Assembly: GCA_954871525.1 (NCBI GenBank)
Contig: OX940871.1
Coordinates: 18,723,086 to 18,787,085, forward strand
Source: Parietaria judaica
Lineage: Eukaryota; Streptophyta; Magnoliopsida; Rosales; Urticaceae
Direction of reading: 5' to 3'
DNA length: 64,000 nucleotides
The notes below the pieces were generated by a model, which worked only from the letters and a program-made list of their open reading frames with translations, had not been told where the DNA came from and searched no databases. Position numbers and translations under genes: made by a program. This document shows positions 1 to 12,046 of this stretch, one piece after another (the stretch's first letter is position 1; each line of letters begins with the position of its first letter).

Positions 1-473
1 TTGAAGTGTATAATATTAAATGAATATACATATTAAGTGTATATGTATGTTAGGTGAAGTTAATATGTATGTTAAGTGTATAATATTAAGTTAAATTATT
101 CAGTGAAAGTGTATGTGTATGTTAAGTTGTGTGATATTAGTTGAATAGCAAAAAGTCCCACATTGATAGATGACAAGAGTTTGGTGATATTTATATACCA
201 AATATTAGGGACAAGGGCTTGGGCCCTTTGGGTCATAGGATTTTGTGGATGGGGGAGGACTCACACAAATGTTACACCACCACGCGCGCGCGCCGCCGTC
301 CGTCCGGACGTGGCGAGGCGTGGGGTGGGGTTGTGCAAATATAATTATTTTTACCGAATGGAAAAGGTTTTATCGAAAACCTCGAAAATCGTCGAAAAGT
401 ATATAAAAACGATAAGCATTACAACCGGTAACTACCGAAAAATCGACGATTATCGTCGAAAATTCGAACCATG
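1..473. other. Gene-free AT-rich leader with GC-rich patch
   Basis: No gene is supported here. The first 150 bases carry imperfect repeats of a TTAAGTGTATA-like phrase. A GC-rich patch with CGCGCGCG lies near 284-310. A stretch at 154-197 resembles a plant snRNA upstream element followed by a TATA box, but no snRNA sequence follows it. Confidence 0.5.
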
Positions 474-1905
474 CTCTTAAGTATAGATATATTTTATTTT
501 TATTTTTTTTATCACACTTCACTACCACTCAATTATTTGGCCATCTAGTATCATGCAATATGGCTTAGAATTTGTTTTGTTGTAAAATAGGTGTGATATT
601 ATATGTCCGGTTAGCATTGCTTTTCTTTATTATATTTTGCTCATATTGTTTCATGCATTTCCATTACATTAACGTTTTGGAATTAGGGAAATTAATTACA
701 TACTGAGGTTTATTTTTGCATGCCGTATTTTGCAAGCAATTCAGTAGAATAGTATAAGCAATCAAGAATCAAGAAGAGATAATATGGTCAAGAGATCAGC
801 GAAAAGACATGCCTTCAAAAACTCTCTTACTAGCTAGCTACGTCAAGTATATATATCTATTTGATAAAATGGCCTCGTGGCTTATTAGAATTAGATTATA
901 GCTAGGTGTGAGATGAAACATGCGAAAGCTTAGTATTATTTTCTATATCTCGTGGCAATCCTTCTTAATTGGGTTTTCTTTTACTTAATTGTCACTTCGT
1001 CTTGTTGCACGCTCGTTCAATATTATGAGCTCTTGGAATTAGGAAAGCATGAAGACACTTATCGAGGGTTTCTGTAACGGAGTCATGCAGATGCAGCCTG
1101 CCCATGCGGCACCCGACATATATGTCTGTCGAGTCAGCTATTCCACATTTTCGCACCATCAAGTCACCGAAAAGATGCTTGAAGAAAAATATATTTATAA
1201 TAAACTCTTAAGTATTGAAAAGAAATTCATCACACTTCACTACCATTCAGATATTGTTTGGCCATCTCATGACTATCATGCAATAATGGCTTAGAATTAT
1301 TGTTTTGCTATAACAATAGGTGTGATATGATATGACAGGTTTGTATTGGTTTTCTTTATTATATATTGCTCATATTGTTTCATGCATTTCCATTATATTA
1401 ACGTTTTGGAATTAGGGAAATTACATAGATAAATATTGAGGGTTTATTTATACACGTGTCAGTTGACAGCGAGAAATGAAGAACTCCACGTACCGTATTA
1501 TGAAAGCAATAAAAAAATCTCTTACTAGCTACGTCAACTATATATCTATTCATGAAATGGCCTAATAAAATCAATCCATCTTTGGCCATGATCTCTAGCT
1601 ATCAAATAATGGCTTAGATAGATTATCGCTAGGTGTGAGATGAAATTACATGTGAAAGGTAATTAGTATATTGTTTTCTTTATATCTCGTGGCAATTAAT
1701 CCCTCTTATTTGGGTTTTTCTCTACTTAATGTCACTTCATATTGTTGTAAGCACGTCCATAACTAGCTCTTGGAATTAGGAAAACACGGAGACACGTATT
1801 GCTGGTTTCTGTCGCAGGGTCATGCGGATGCGGCCCGCGTAGCACGTGGCACCCGGTATATTTGTTTTTCGAGTCGGTCATTTCACATTTCCGCACCATC
1901 AATTG
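474..1905. repeat. Tandem segmental duplication (two ~0.7-kb copies)
   Basis: Positions 474-1160 and 1205-1905 are diverged direct copies. Both start around CTCTTAAGTAT, continue through ATCACACTTCACTACCA, the GTTTCATGCATTTCCATTA block and GCTCTTGGAATTAGGAAA, and end near TTTCGCACCATCAA or TTCCGCACCATCAA. The offset is about 730 bases, with scattered indels and substitutions. Neither copy holds a convincing coding frame. The segment may be a duplicated intergenic or transposon-derived fragment. Confidence 0.8.
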
Positions 1906-2511
1906 GTTTCACCATGTTTTGTGCTCACCTGAGGAGCGGCTCCAGCCTCTGACCAGTCTTATTCGCCAGGCTGTAAGTCTAGCGCAAACACTTGCAACCT
2001 ATCGTAGGCCCCAACCTTTCGAGTGCGCAATTGTTCCCAGCGTTCCGCAAATAAGCATGTCTCTCAAATGAATCCAACCGATGGGTCCCCGACAATGTTT
2101 TGCACCCTAATCCTCGTGACTTTAGGAGCGTGACAAAGTCTCCCTCTACTTGATTTGTACTCCTCCTCGAACACATCATTCACTAAATCACAATGTGCCC
2201 CTTTTAGATATGGTACTAGTACATAATTTCTTGAAGGTGCCAACCTGTGTAAAAAATATGGTAGTATATATAGTACGCAATTTTTTGAAATTTTATTTTT
2301 TTATTTTTTTCTTCTAATATTGTCATATATGACATGTTATTTTTTGGTTGTATGTGTGTGGATGTTTTTATATCATTACATATTACGATATTCCTATCAA
2401 ATATATTCTCATTAATCTTACTTATTTCTGTATCCCCAATTAGAGTGGGAGCTAGAGATGAAGCTCGGTGAGGCACAAAACGATCAAATAAATTAGGTCA
2501 AGCAAAATAAG

Positions 2512-2545
<34 letters not shown>

Positions 2546-2954
2546 TGGCTCAATAGTCAATTTTCACTACAATACTACATTTAATATCTAAAATTTTAGG
2601 TGGCGTTTTTTTATGAAAAATCGGTCTGAGAGTTTACTTTACAAAATTAATTTGAGAATTTAATTTTTGAAATAATATTTAATTAGCGTTTCGTTAATAT
2701 GTGGTTGTTGAATTATTGAGTAATATCATTAGAAAACTCCCTCAATTTCTATCTTGTTCTTAGTTTATACTTTATAACACTTATTTATATTTTAAACCGA
2801 ATTATTTTCGTGTTAACTTTAATATATAACGATCCCGGCTTAGATTCTGAAAAACGGGCTAAAAAAGAACCCGATCGAACATCGAAGTGAGTGAAATTGA
2901 GAATCCTTTCTCTGAATCGCTCTTCTTCGCCGGAATCACTCATTCTCCGATCTA
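1906..2954. other. Intergenic DNA with TA microsatellite
   Basis: No gene is visible. A (TA)n microsatellite occupies about 2515-2542. The last 100 bases, rich in CTTCTTC and TCTCCG, are the likely promoter and 5' leader of the prefoldin gene. Confidence 0.5.
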
Positions 2955-3111
2955 ATGGCCGACGAGACTAACAGATCCGTGAGTCCCTTCTTCTTCTTCT
3001 TCTCATCACTTGTTTCCAGTTTCCACAATCTAGGGTTTGCATCTTCACTCTGCAGGCTTTCATGGAGATTCAGGCTCGGATGATAGAGACCACCGCAAAG
3101 CTCAAGCAGGT

Positions 3112-3155
<44 letters not shown>

Positions 3156-3895
3156 GCTCTCCTTCATTCTAATCCGATTCTGCGCAATTCGGGTGATCCT
3201 ATGGCGTGATGCAACAAACAGGTTCAGAGTCAGATGCGAAACAAGGAGAGCGAAAAGAAGCGAGCTTTCTTGACCTTGGAGGAGCTTCGTCATATGCCCG
3301 ACGATACCAACACCTTCAAATCCATTGGTACGCTTCTCTTCCTTCCTATGTGTTCGCCGATGAGCTCTACAAGCTATGGAGTTATCCATGTATCGTGTTT
3401 GATCATTTGCCTTGTGCATGTCTGGTTATGTCTGTGAGCTGAGTCTTTGAGTATTTTTTTGCTTTGCTTTTACAGGGAGAACGTGAGTGCTCCGAAACCG
3501 ACCCAAGTTCCGCATATTCATTCGGTTTTGTTTCCAGCAATTTACTTGCTTCGGTTCACAAGAATGTAGAGAGTGAATTGGTCTTTTCATTTTGTGTTCA
3601 GGTTTGTTCTCGAGCCCAAGTCGGTTTTGATGAACGAGCAGGAGCAGAAGCTCAAGGATAGCGAGGCTGCGATCGTGTCTTTGCAGGTAATCTCTTTCAT
3701 TTTTTTCGCGTTTCGAAAATGATGTTGTTTTTGTCGTTGCTGGTCTTCCAATTCTTCGGGGGGATTTTTTGTTGGCGACAGAGCTCCGCGGAGTACTTGG
3801 GGAAACAAATCGCGGAAGTGGAGGGCAACTTGCGGGAGTTGCTGAGGCAAGACCCGGGCCTCGCTCGACAGATTCTGTCCATGGCTGTGGTCTGA
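2955..3895 (+). CDS. PFD1: Prefoldin subunit 1 (beta-type), six exons
   Basis: Small beta-type subunit of the hexameric prefoldin co-chaperone, which passes nascent actin and tubulin to the CCT chaperonin in the cytosol. My exons are 2955-2978, 3056-3109, 3222-3327, 3476-3482, 3602-3686 and 3782-3895. Together they give 390 nt, or 129 residues, which matches the family length. The protein starts MADETNRS. It has two helical coiled-coil arms (AFMEIQARMIETTAKLKQ near the N-terminus and LKDSEAAIVSLQ towards the C-terminus) around the central RTFVLEPKSV beta-hairpin, and ends RQILSMAVV. Exon 4 is a 7-nt microexon needed to read through RTFVLEP. A long CT microsatellite sits in intron 2 (about 3113-3151). 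All phases close, so the assignment is firm. Confidence 0.93.
3113..3151. repeat. CT microsatellite in PFD1 intron 2
   Basis: An almost pure CT dinucleotide tract of roughly 38 bases lies directly downstream of the exon 2 donor site. Confidence 0.95.
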
Positions 3896-5137
3896 TCTCG
3901 TTCAGTCATTTAGGCATCATTCTCTGAGACAAAAGTATTAGAAAGCGTTTTGAAATTGGACTGTTTTGTATTTGACATACAATCTGTACTCATAAGTTCT
4001 GGGTTACATTGAAAAAGATGTTATTTTGTTGCTTCAAGTGTCTTATATTCCTATGCTGAAATGGATTTTACTATGAATTAACGAGTTTAAGCCGTCAGTA
4101 ATGAGCTAGAAAAATATCCGTGAATAATTCAGGGGTGAAACCGAACTTGCATACTGGCTTTGGCCTTTTCTCGACTCGGTCATCGGTTTTTCGGAGCTTC
4201 TTAAACTGGGTGATATCATCAGCTTATATATATCTTGAATCGAATAATAAAGATATAATCTTTGTTCTTTAAACTGGTTAGGGCTGGAAAATGTCTTCAG
4301 ATATTATCAAATCAAGCAATAAGCTAAGGTTTTTGTTTTTGTTTTTCTTTCAATAAACTAAGTTTAAAAGTCAAATAATTCATTAACAAGAAATCGAAAA
4401 GTAATATAACAGAGTAGTGAAAAAAGGTCCGGATTTTTTCTAAAAAAAAAACAGACCCGACATTCGAATCAGACTGATGAAAGAGCTATTATAAAAATAA
4501 ATAAAATAAAATAAAAAACCGACCCAGACCAGGGTCTGTAGTTTCCCGGACCCGATTCCATTAAAAAAAACGAAGGGTCCGGACCAACCCGACTACTTTG
4601 ACGTGGTCCTGGAATATTTTGACAGGCAGTCCTGTTTTAAGAGAGAAACCGGATCGGGATCAGACCAAAACCGGATTCCGGGCAACTTTCCTTCCCACCT
4701 AGAAGACCTTTTTAGGCATTTATTTGATTACTATGAGAAAGTTATATTGTTTTGATCCGATGGTTTGAGAAAAGAACAGAACAGACACTTGAAAACACAA
4801 TATTGTGTTGTGTCTTGTGTGTGCTGCTTCTTCAGCCACAAAAAAAGGAGTCGCAGAAGACGACAAAAACACAACCGCGTATGCAATAACAGATATTCAA
4901 CGGGCTCTAAAGAGAATATTATGGCGAGTCAATAATACAGAGAATTGTAATGATTGTTTTCCATCTCATCACTGTCTGTTTAGTCAGTTTAGGGCAAGAC
5001 CCAGATTTCAGACAAGCTTGATTCTTCACAATCACAATGATCCAATTCAGATCTTCGCCATTTAGGGCATTCACAATGTGATTCTCTTCTCCTCTCTCTC
5101 TCTGGATAAAGCTCGCATCTTTACTTGTTCGGCGTCA
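3896..5137. other. Intergenic region between PFD1 and the kinase gene
   Basis: No gene is seen. The first part is the likely PFD1 3' UTR. The middle (4420-4680) has repeated GGACCCGA / CCGACCC phrases and A-rich runs typical of degenerate repeat DNA. The final 100 bases contain TCTCTCTCTC leader sequence before the kinase ATG. Confidence 0.5.
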
Positions 5138-7179
5138 ATGGGGATTTGTTTCAGTATCGAAGACGACGAGCACCAGCCTGTTCGGAGGATCCCAGGTTTT
5201 CTTTTTTTGTCTTGTTCAACCAAACACCAGACATTTATGATCTCGTTAATCTTGTCTCTGTACATTTATGGAAGATGAAGACTTTATTGCTTGAATAAAT
5301 ACCATTAGAGCTTGGCTTAATTGACCAACTATGCCCATTACATTGTGATTGTGAAGTGGGAGTAGCATCAAATGCCGATGAAGCCAAGTGCAGCGCTCTG
5401 CTGGCGTCGAGGAACGTCCGAGATCTTCGTCAAAATGCCGGGTACAGCAACGTTGACATCTTCACGTACGAGGAGATGAGGCTGGCCACGAAGCGCTTCC
5501 GCCCTGACTTGATCCTCGGCGAGGGCGGCTTCGGTGTCGTCTATAAAGGAATGATCGACGACAATGTGAGGCCGGGGAACAAGGCCATGCAAGTCGCCAT
5601 TAAGGAGCTTAATCGAGAAGGCTACCAAGGTGACCGGGAATGGCTGGTATGTTCCATTCATCTTTCGTGAAGCGCTGCAGCGTCATTTATTAGGAATTGT
5701 ATTAATCGGAGAATCTGGGGGAAAACGCCTTTCGAGACTAGAATTTTACTTGGAGTTGAGCATGTTCTATCACTCGGAGTCGGAGGAAAAATTTCGTATT
5801 ATGTTGTATGTCTTTGTGAAGTCGTGTTTCCCGTCCTGTTTTGCAGGCAGAGGTCAACTATCTAGGCCAGCTCAAGCACGGGAATCTCGTGAAGCTTATT
5901 GGGTATTGCTGCGAGGATGACCACAGGCTATTGGTTTACGAGTACATGGCAAGTGGCAGCCTCGAGAAACATCTTTTCCGCCGTAAGTGTATGAATCTGC
6001 GATGTAAAATCCATCGAACTCTCTATAAATACAGGCTTTTCTCTTGCCAAAATTCAACACACCGAACGGTTATGGCTTTGAATTGATCATGAGAAACGGT
6101 TGATTATCTTACTGCTTTCTGTTGTGGTTGATAGGAGTCGGGTCTCCGCTAAGTTGGTCAAGAAGGATGAAGATAGCGTTGGATGCAGCAAAAGGGCTTG
6201 CTTTCCTCCACAGTGCAGAAAGGCCTATCATATACCGCGACTTCAAGACATCGAACATCTTGTTAGATGCGGTTAGTTTTCTCCATTTTCAAATTCTGTT
6301 GCTAGAGTTTATACTTTATTAAGTACTTTATTTGTGGTTCTGATATGAATAGTGAAGGCATAAGCTGTAAGATCTTCTTCGAACTCCGGTTTTACTTAGA
6401 ACTCAAAATGCATCTTGCTGCGATTTTTTTGTTTTTACATTTAACTTCCTCTTTCTTAAACGTCATATCTTGCTGCGTAAATTTGGACAGGATTTTAATG
6501 CAAAGCTTTCGGACTTTGGCCTCGCAAAGGAAGGCCCTATGGGTGACCAGACCCATGTTTCAACGCGGGTCATGGGCACATACGGGTACTGTGCTCCAGA
6601 ATACGTAATGACTGGTGAGTTGGGCCATCGGGTTTTAGCAAAACTTAGCCATCTGAATAGCCTAAAATTAAGTGTCTGATCGAAACAGGGCATCTAACGG
6701 CTCGGAGTGATATATATGGATTTGGAGTGGTGCTGCTCGAGCTGCTCATAGGAAGGCGAGCAATGGATAAGAGCAGGCCCAGCCGAGAACACAACCTGGT
6801 TGAGTGGGCCCGTCCACTTCTGAACCACAACAAGAAGCTTTTGCGGATTCTAGACCCAAGAATTGAAGGGCAGTACTCGGCCAAAATAGCCATGAAAGTG
6901 GCTCATTTAGCGTATCAGTGCCTTAGTCAGAACCCAAAGGGAAGGCCTCTTATGATTCAGGTGGTAGAAATCCTCGAAACCTTTCAGGCGAAGGAGGAGA
7001 ACGAAGAAGATGCTATGCTTCAAAGCGGAGGGAGCGGTATAACTCTCTACGAGGCGCCCAAGGACGAACAACGAAGCATTAGCACCAATGGAGAGCAATC
7101 CAAGGACAAGAATCAATTTGTAAATGACGGTGAAAGCAGATCAGTTTGTGACAAGAAATCAGCTTCCGCGAGAAGCTAA
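5138..7179 (+). CDS. PBL17: Receptor-like cytoplasmic kinase, RLCK-VII / PBL17-like
   Basis: Membrane-tethered Ser/Thr kinase of the PBS1-like family, which relays signals from pattern-recognition receptors. Exons are 5138-5195, 5357-5646, 5847-5982, 6135-6271, 6491-6614 and 6689-7179 (411 residues). The N-terminus MGICFS is a predicted N-myristoylation site with an adjacent palmitoylatable Cys. Kinase motifs in order are [11 protein letters not shown], the lysine in [13 protein letters not shown] (a catalytic loop with Tyr for His, as in RLCK-VII; Phe replaces the usual Leu), DFGLAKEG, and [10 protein letters not shown] in the activation segment. The EREH-type helix reads [14 protein letters not shown]. 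The Ser/Thr-rich tail has no domain. All catalytic residues are present. Of the Arabidopsis family members I know, it resembles PBL17 (At2g07180) most. The gene is convergent with the TORTIFOLIA1-like gene. Confidence 0.92.
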
Positions 7180-7746
7180 ACTGTGTAGCGTATTGTTACG
7201 AGATGTTAAATTGTGTAAGATCTTTCAGATTGGTTTTATTTTCAACTTATTCTTGTACTTGTAATGAACTTTGAGAATCCCTCATTATATTCTTTGGACG
7301 AAGTCGGAAGAATGAGATCCTCGGGGCTCCGCATTCTCCCACGGGATGTCAGTCCTTTTAGAGGCAATATGAAGAATGTTCTTGCGAGAACAAAGTGCTT
7401 GATAGTGTTGTTAAGAGACAATTCATTTCAAAGATCACAAACTGAATTGAAAAAGCTCATTGAACACCAACTATAAACACTCAAAAGGTCACATAAAATC
7501 ATGTTACTTCCCGAGCAAGGCTTCTACGAGCTACTACGAAGATTCCATTCTTAAAAACCAAAGCAGTCAAACTCATTTGGCCACGGTTAACGCTCCGAGC
7601 CAATGACATTCTGCAACGCCCATGTGGGGACACCTTCGAGGAAACCGCATACCTTGAAGATATTCACGAGGCATTTCCTACACGCAAATCTCGTTCTCAA
7701 TAACACTTTTCTCTGGTATCGCAAAAATGAAGCTCATAAGACTAAA
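7180..7746. other. Convergent intergenic space (3' UTRs)
   Basis: This holds the 3' flanks of two convergent genes, the kinase on + and the TORTIFOLIA1-like gene on -. No independent gene is supported. Confidence 0.6.
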
Positions 7747-10682
7747 CTAAAACTCACCCCACAAGTGCTGCAACTTCACTGCTATTTGAGCAACACATCT
7801 TTTCTCCAAGGGATTGGAAAAATCCGTACTCAGTGCGTCCTGAAGTGCGGACAACAGCTTCTGCCTCGCTTTAGCCGTCAAGACAAGACATTTCGGTCCA
7901 TTCATATCACTCAACTCAACAACCTAAATAGCGCAGAAAATAGGACGGTGATTGTCGTTAAAACTTTTCATGACATGCCTGGTTGTAACAAACAATAGAA
8001 AGAAAAAGAGAGACTTACCTGCTGCATCCAGGGGATCACGGAGGTTGTGTATTTCCGTTCCGAAAGAAATGACACCAAAGTACCGAGAACCTCACTAATA
8101 CTAGTGGAAGATAAATACTCAAGCACTGGACCGGTGCTCTCGAAAAGTTCAAGCAGAATAAGCTCGTCCCTGCAACAGAGAGCTTCAACATATGCAGAAT
8201 CGAGATCTCCTTCGCGCACAAAACCTTTTACGCGCTTCCAGATGCTGTGTTTACTTTCAACCCCACTTTTTCTCGGCATTACATGATAAGTGGAGTCGAA
8301 AAGAGGGTCCTTTCTTGCTCGGCAACGATCCATCCCAACAGGATTCCGACTTGGCTTTGGCTTTGTATCAGCCCAAATATCCGAACCCTGTTTTCCAGAT
8401 GTGATTGACGGGCTTCTCTGGAATACGTTTTCGGCCCAAGTTTCGCTAGTTTTTGAGGAGCGCAGAGAAGGCTGCCTGTTGCTGTTGTTGTTGAGATCTA
8501 GAGACGGCCGAGGAGTGGATGTAGAGTTTCTTGCAGAATGCAGTCTGTGGCTTGGCATTGACAGCTTTGAGGATGTTAAACTCGCGCGTTCTTCACGGTG
8601 AACAATGTCTTTCCCTAATCGATCCACTACATCTTCTATACGGACCACCCTTGATTGTAACGTAGCCATGTTATCCATTATTCCTGTGCTAAATACCTGA
8701 GAAATAAAATTACAAAACCAGTTTATAAATGTCGATATATCCGAGTAAAAAACAATAGGATAAAAAAACTTGTCACTCAGATATTAGATTGATTTCAAAT
8801 ATAACCACCTGTAAGAGTTCCATCAAATTGGACTGTTTGTCCTGGATCTGCACAAGCTGCTTGCGAATGCAAACCATTTCATTCTCCATTTGCACACAAC
8901 ATCGATGTGAAGTCGGGTAAGCAGACTCCGTCAAGCTCGATTCCAGACTTGCACGGTCCTGAATCTTCCTAACATGTTCCTCGCCAAAAGTCTCCTCCGA
9001 CAAGAACTGCTGATCTCGTTCATTTTGCTTTGCAACGCCCCTCTTCTCAAGATCACGGTGATCAACGCTCACAATTTTTGTCTCGAAGTTATCGGTGGCG
9101 AGATTGGATTCAGAAGAGCACTCTTGTCTGTCGTCCATATGAACATACTCGTATCCGATTTCACGCATGCTTGTGACATCGGTACTCATCCTTTCAAAAG
9201 TCTTAGTGACGGAGCTGCCCTCAGACTCCTCGTTGTTGAGTTCTTCAAAAGTCAACGCAAGAGTTTTCGGAATAGCGATTTCAACCCGCCAATCATCTTC
9301 TTTGGAATGTTCTCGGGTATTTTCAACATAATTTTGACATTTTTTTCTGACTGACAAAGGAATCCGGCCCTTAGCTGAGCTGGTATTAGCTCTGTTGAAG
9401 GTGGTATCTTTCCTTCCCGACACACTGGCACACGTCATATCACTATAGTCGCCGCCACTGAAATTTTCTGAAGAAACAAGAAGACATTTCATATAACATG
9501 AGAAGATAAGACAAGAAAATACATCAAGAAAACAATTGACGGGTCAACGAGTGCAATGAAACACGGAGAATCAGAATAACAGTAAAACTGAACCTTTAAT
9601 AGAAGATCCAGCTTCCGAGGGTTCAGGAGTATCGGATCCTGCAAGAGTTCTCCAGCATTGTAGGGCATGCGACACAGCGTCTCTGACAGGCTTCACCTGT
9701 AAAGATCACAATGTCTAAGTTCAATCGCATCGAAAATACCCCGTGTCAATCGATGTGAGCAGAATTTAAAAAGACCTTGTCGAAGCGACACGATTCAAGA
9801 GATCGGACGCATGACGCTTTAAACGAGCCCACAAGAGATCCCTTGCTCGCAGCCATTTCGCCTAACGCTATGGAGGCCGCTTTGCGAGTCAGCCAGTCAC
9901 TGCTCTTCAGAGATCCTTGAATGCCCGCCATAGCAGCGGACAGAACGCTCTGAGTACGCGCACCTCCAGCCTGATACGAAAAATAAAACGATATAAAACG
10001 GAAGGTTCCAGTAATTCCATGCACAATCACACCAGATTTTCTTCTATACATAGCAAGTACAAACCTGGATAATGATGGTATTCAACTCGATAATGGCGGG
10101 CTTGGGCAGGAAGTGCGGATTTCCGAGCAGCTTGGTGGTCCGAACGAGCATGCGCTGCAGAAGCGAGAGCGGAGGGTCGCGAGTGGTGAGGATCACCCTC
10201 GCGAGGCACAGCGCGGACCCCATCTGAAGCTGCTTGTTCTGCTCGCCCAAAGCCTCGAAGAGCGGCCGGAGAAGCACGACGAGGTCGCAGTGAGCAGCGC
10301 CCACGGACGAGGCCAGGACGCCCATGGTCTCCACGCAGGCCTCTCGGACGACGGAGTCGGGGTCCCGGAGGCGCTTCACGACGCTGGCGACCATCTTGGG
10401 GAGATGCGGAGCCAGGAGCGCCCCGTCGTGGAGCCGCGCGAGCGAGCCCATGACGCGCACGCACTCCTTCCTGACCGCGCTCTTCTGCTCCGACTCCGTC
10501 TCGACGACGCACGAGAGGAACGAGGCCACGCCCTCCGGGGAGAGGCCCTCGGCGATCTTGTGGAGCTCGTCGGAGCCCACATGGTAGGTGTCGCGATCGG
10601 CGAGCTTGTTGAGCGCGACGAGGACCCTTTGGCGGAGCTCGAAGGCCGCTTGGTGGGCTCCTCTGGGCTTGCCCTGCTTCAT
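7747..10682 (-). CDS. TORTIFOLIA1/SPIRAL2-like microtubule-associated protein
   Basis: Plant-specific HEAT-repeat protein that binds cortical microtubules. Exons in coding order are 10682-10065, 9970-9776, 9696-9594, 9467-8809, 8696-8019 and 7923-7747 (2430 nt, 809 residues, all phases closing). Residues 1-270 are TOG-like HEAT repeats, with RLRDPDSVVREACVETMG and WLTRKAASIALGEMA as clear helices. The middle is Ser/Glu-rich and low in complexity. A coiled coil near residues 470-520 (MVCIRKQLVQIQDKQSNLMELLQ region) and the conserved C-terminal globular domain (AYVEALCCRDELILLELFESTGPV, then VLTAKARQKLLSAL) identify the TOR1-like family. The start follows a GA-rich leader. I cannot tell which TOR1L member it is. 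The first exon is markedly GC-rich compared with the rest. Confidence 0.9.
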
Positions 10683-11677
10683 CTCTTCTCTTCTCTGACT
10701 GAGAGAGAGTGCTAGTAGCTCTGCGACGCCATTGATATGGATTCGAAATTCAAATGGGACTCGAGATTTGAATTGAAGCGTGAGCTTCGAGAAGAGAGAG
10801 AGAGAGAGAGTCTCTTCTTTTTCTACTTTATTGCACTTCAAATTTCGCGCTTTGCTAAGAGATTTCGAATTCTGCACAGGGATAGAACTGTTAATGCTCG
10901 CCACGTGGACCACTTTTGGTCAACTTACAGTCCTACATCGGTAATTTAAGTTCAAATTTTGTTATTATTAAACAAGTTTGAAATTTATGAAACAAGTAGT
11001 AAATGGAAAGGGAGACTTAATTTTAGGTCAAATTTACCCAATATACTCAAATACAATCTTAATTTTCTAATAGATTCATTCTAAGTTTTATAATTAATAA
11101 AATTGACTTTTTAAAAAAATTAGGTTAAATTTACTCCTGAAATTTACACACCTAGTTTGTATAATTTATGTCCTAGAATTTGAACACTAATGTCGTGTCA
11201 TTTTACCTAAATTTTTTTAAAAATTATTTTGATAGTTATGAAAATTTAGAGTCTATTTAAGGAATTAATGGTGTTTGTAGTCTATTGAGTGAAGTTTCCC
11301 AATAAAATTTGATGGCTAACATTTTTACTCGTCTAATTCTATAAATAAGTTTTTAAATTTAATTTTTTTGCGACCAAAATTCTCAAACCCATTATTTATT
11401 ATAAATAGGTTTTTAATTCTAATTTTTAGCGGCATCGTCAAAATAAGCAACGAACTATTTAGAAAGAGTATTGTAATGAAAAACATGTCCTTAATGTTGC
11501 AAGACACCGAGCACAATAAGCTTTTTGAAGAGTTAATTTGGTTTGGAGGATCTCATAAAATTGACTTGGACACAAATTCCTTTTAGCCTCACTTGCAATG
11601 AATGTTGATCATAGCAACATAATTATAATTGATAATCGAACATAATTATAATTGATAATCGAATTGGATAGACAATG
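10683..11677. other. Promoter side of TOR1-like gene and AT-rich spacer
   Basis: Positions 10683-10940 are the likely 5' leader and promoter of the minus-strand gene, with a GAGAGAGA run at 10795-10810. The rest is AT-rich with no gene. A perfect 23-base tandem duplication (ACATAATTATAATTGATAATCGA twice) sits at about 11614-11660, next to the MITE. Confidence 0.5.
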
Positions 11678-12046
11678 GGCCCGTTTGGCACAGCTTAATT
11701 TTTATAGAAAATGTTTTTAGTTTTAGTTTAGAAAATAAACTGTTTTTGAGAAAAACCGGCAGGTGTTTGGTAAATTGTTTATAAAACAGTTGTTGTTGGT
11801 AACAAAAATTGTTTTAGCGTTTGGTAAAAAAAATTATTTAGGCTAAAAAGACTAAAATAGACTAAAACCGTATTTTTGTTTTTAGAAAAAACCAAAAGCT
11901 ACGAATCCTAGCTTTTACAATTCATGTACAAAAATTCAAAATCAATTTTGTGTTTTTTGGAAAAACAATTTTGTCAAACACCTGAATAGCGGTTAAGTTT
12001 ATTTTATAAACAAAAACAAGGCTAAATAAGCTATGCCAAACGCACC
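11678..12046. mobile_element. MITE with ~20-bp terminal inverted repeats
   Basis: The left end GGCCCGTTTGGCACAGCTTA is matched in inverted orientation by the right end, whose reverse complement reads GGTGCGTTTGGCATAGCTTA. The interior of about 370 bases is AT-rich, non-coding and full of self-complementary AAAACAG / GTTTTT phrases. A clean target-site duplication is not obvious, so the superfamily is uncertain (hAT- or Harbinger-type MITE). Confidence 0.7.

Noticed and set aside
154..230. AGTCCCACATTG followed 26 bases later by TTATATA, like a plant snRNA upstream element plus TATA with Pol III spacing
   Set aside because: The element has a mismatch to RTCCCACATCG, and the sequence downstream is not U6, U3, 7SL or MRP RNA. 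It more likely belongs to an LTR or other repeat.
1799..2071. Open frame of 90 codons after the tandem duplication
   Set aside because: There is no domain, and it lies partly inside the duplicated non-coding segment. The tandem copy does not keep the frame.
7603..7998. Open frame of 131 codons on the + strand
   Set aside because: It is antisense to the last exon and intron of the TORTIFOLIA1-like gene.
10113..10715. Open frame of 200 codons on the + strand
   Set aside because: It is the antisense shadow of the GC-rich first exon of the TORTIFOLIA1-like gene.
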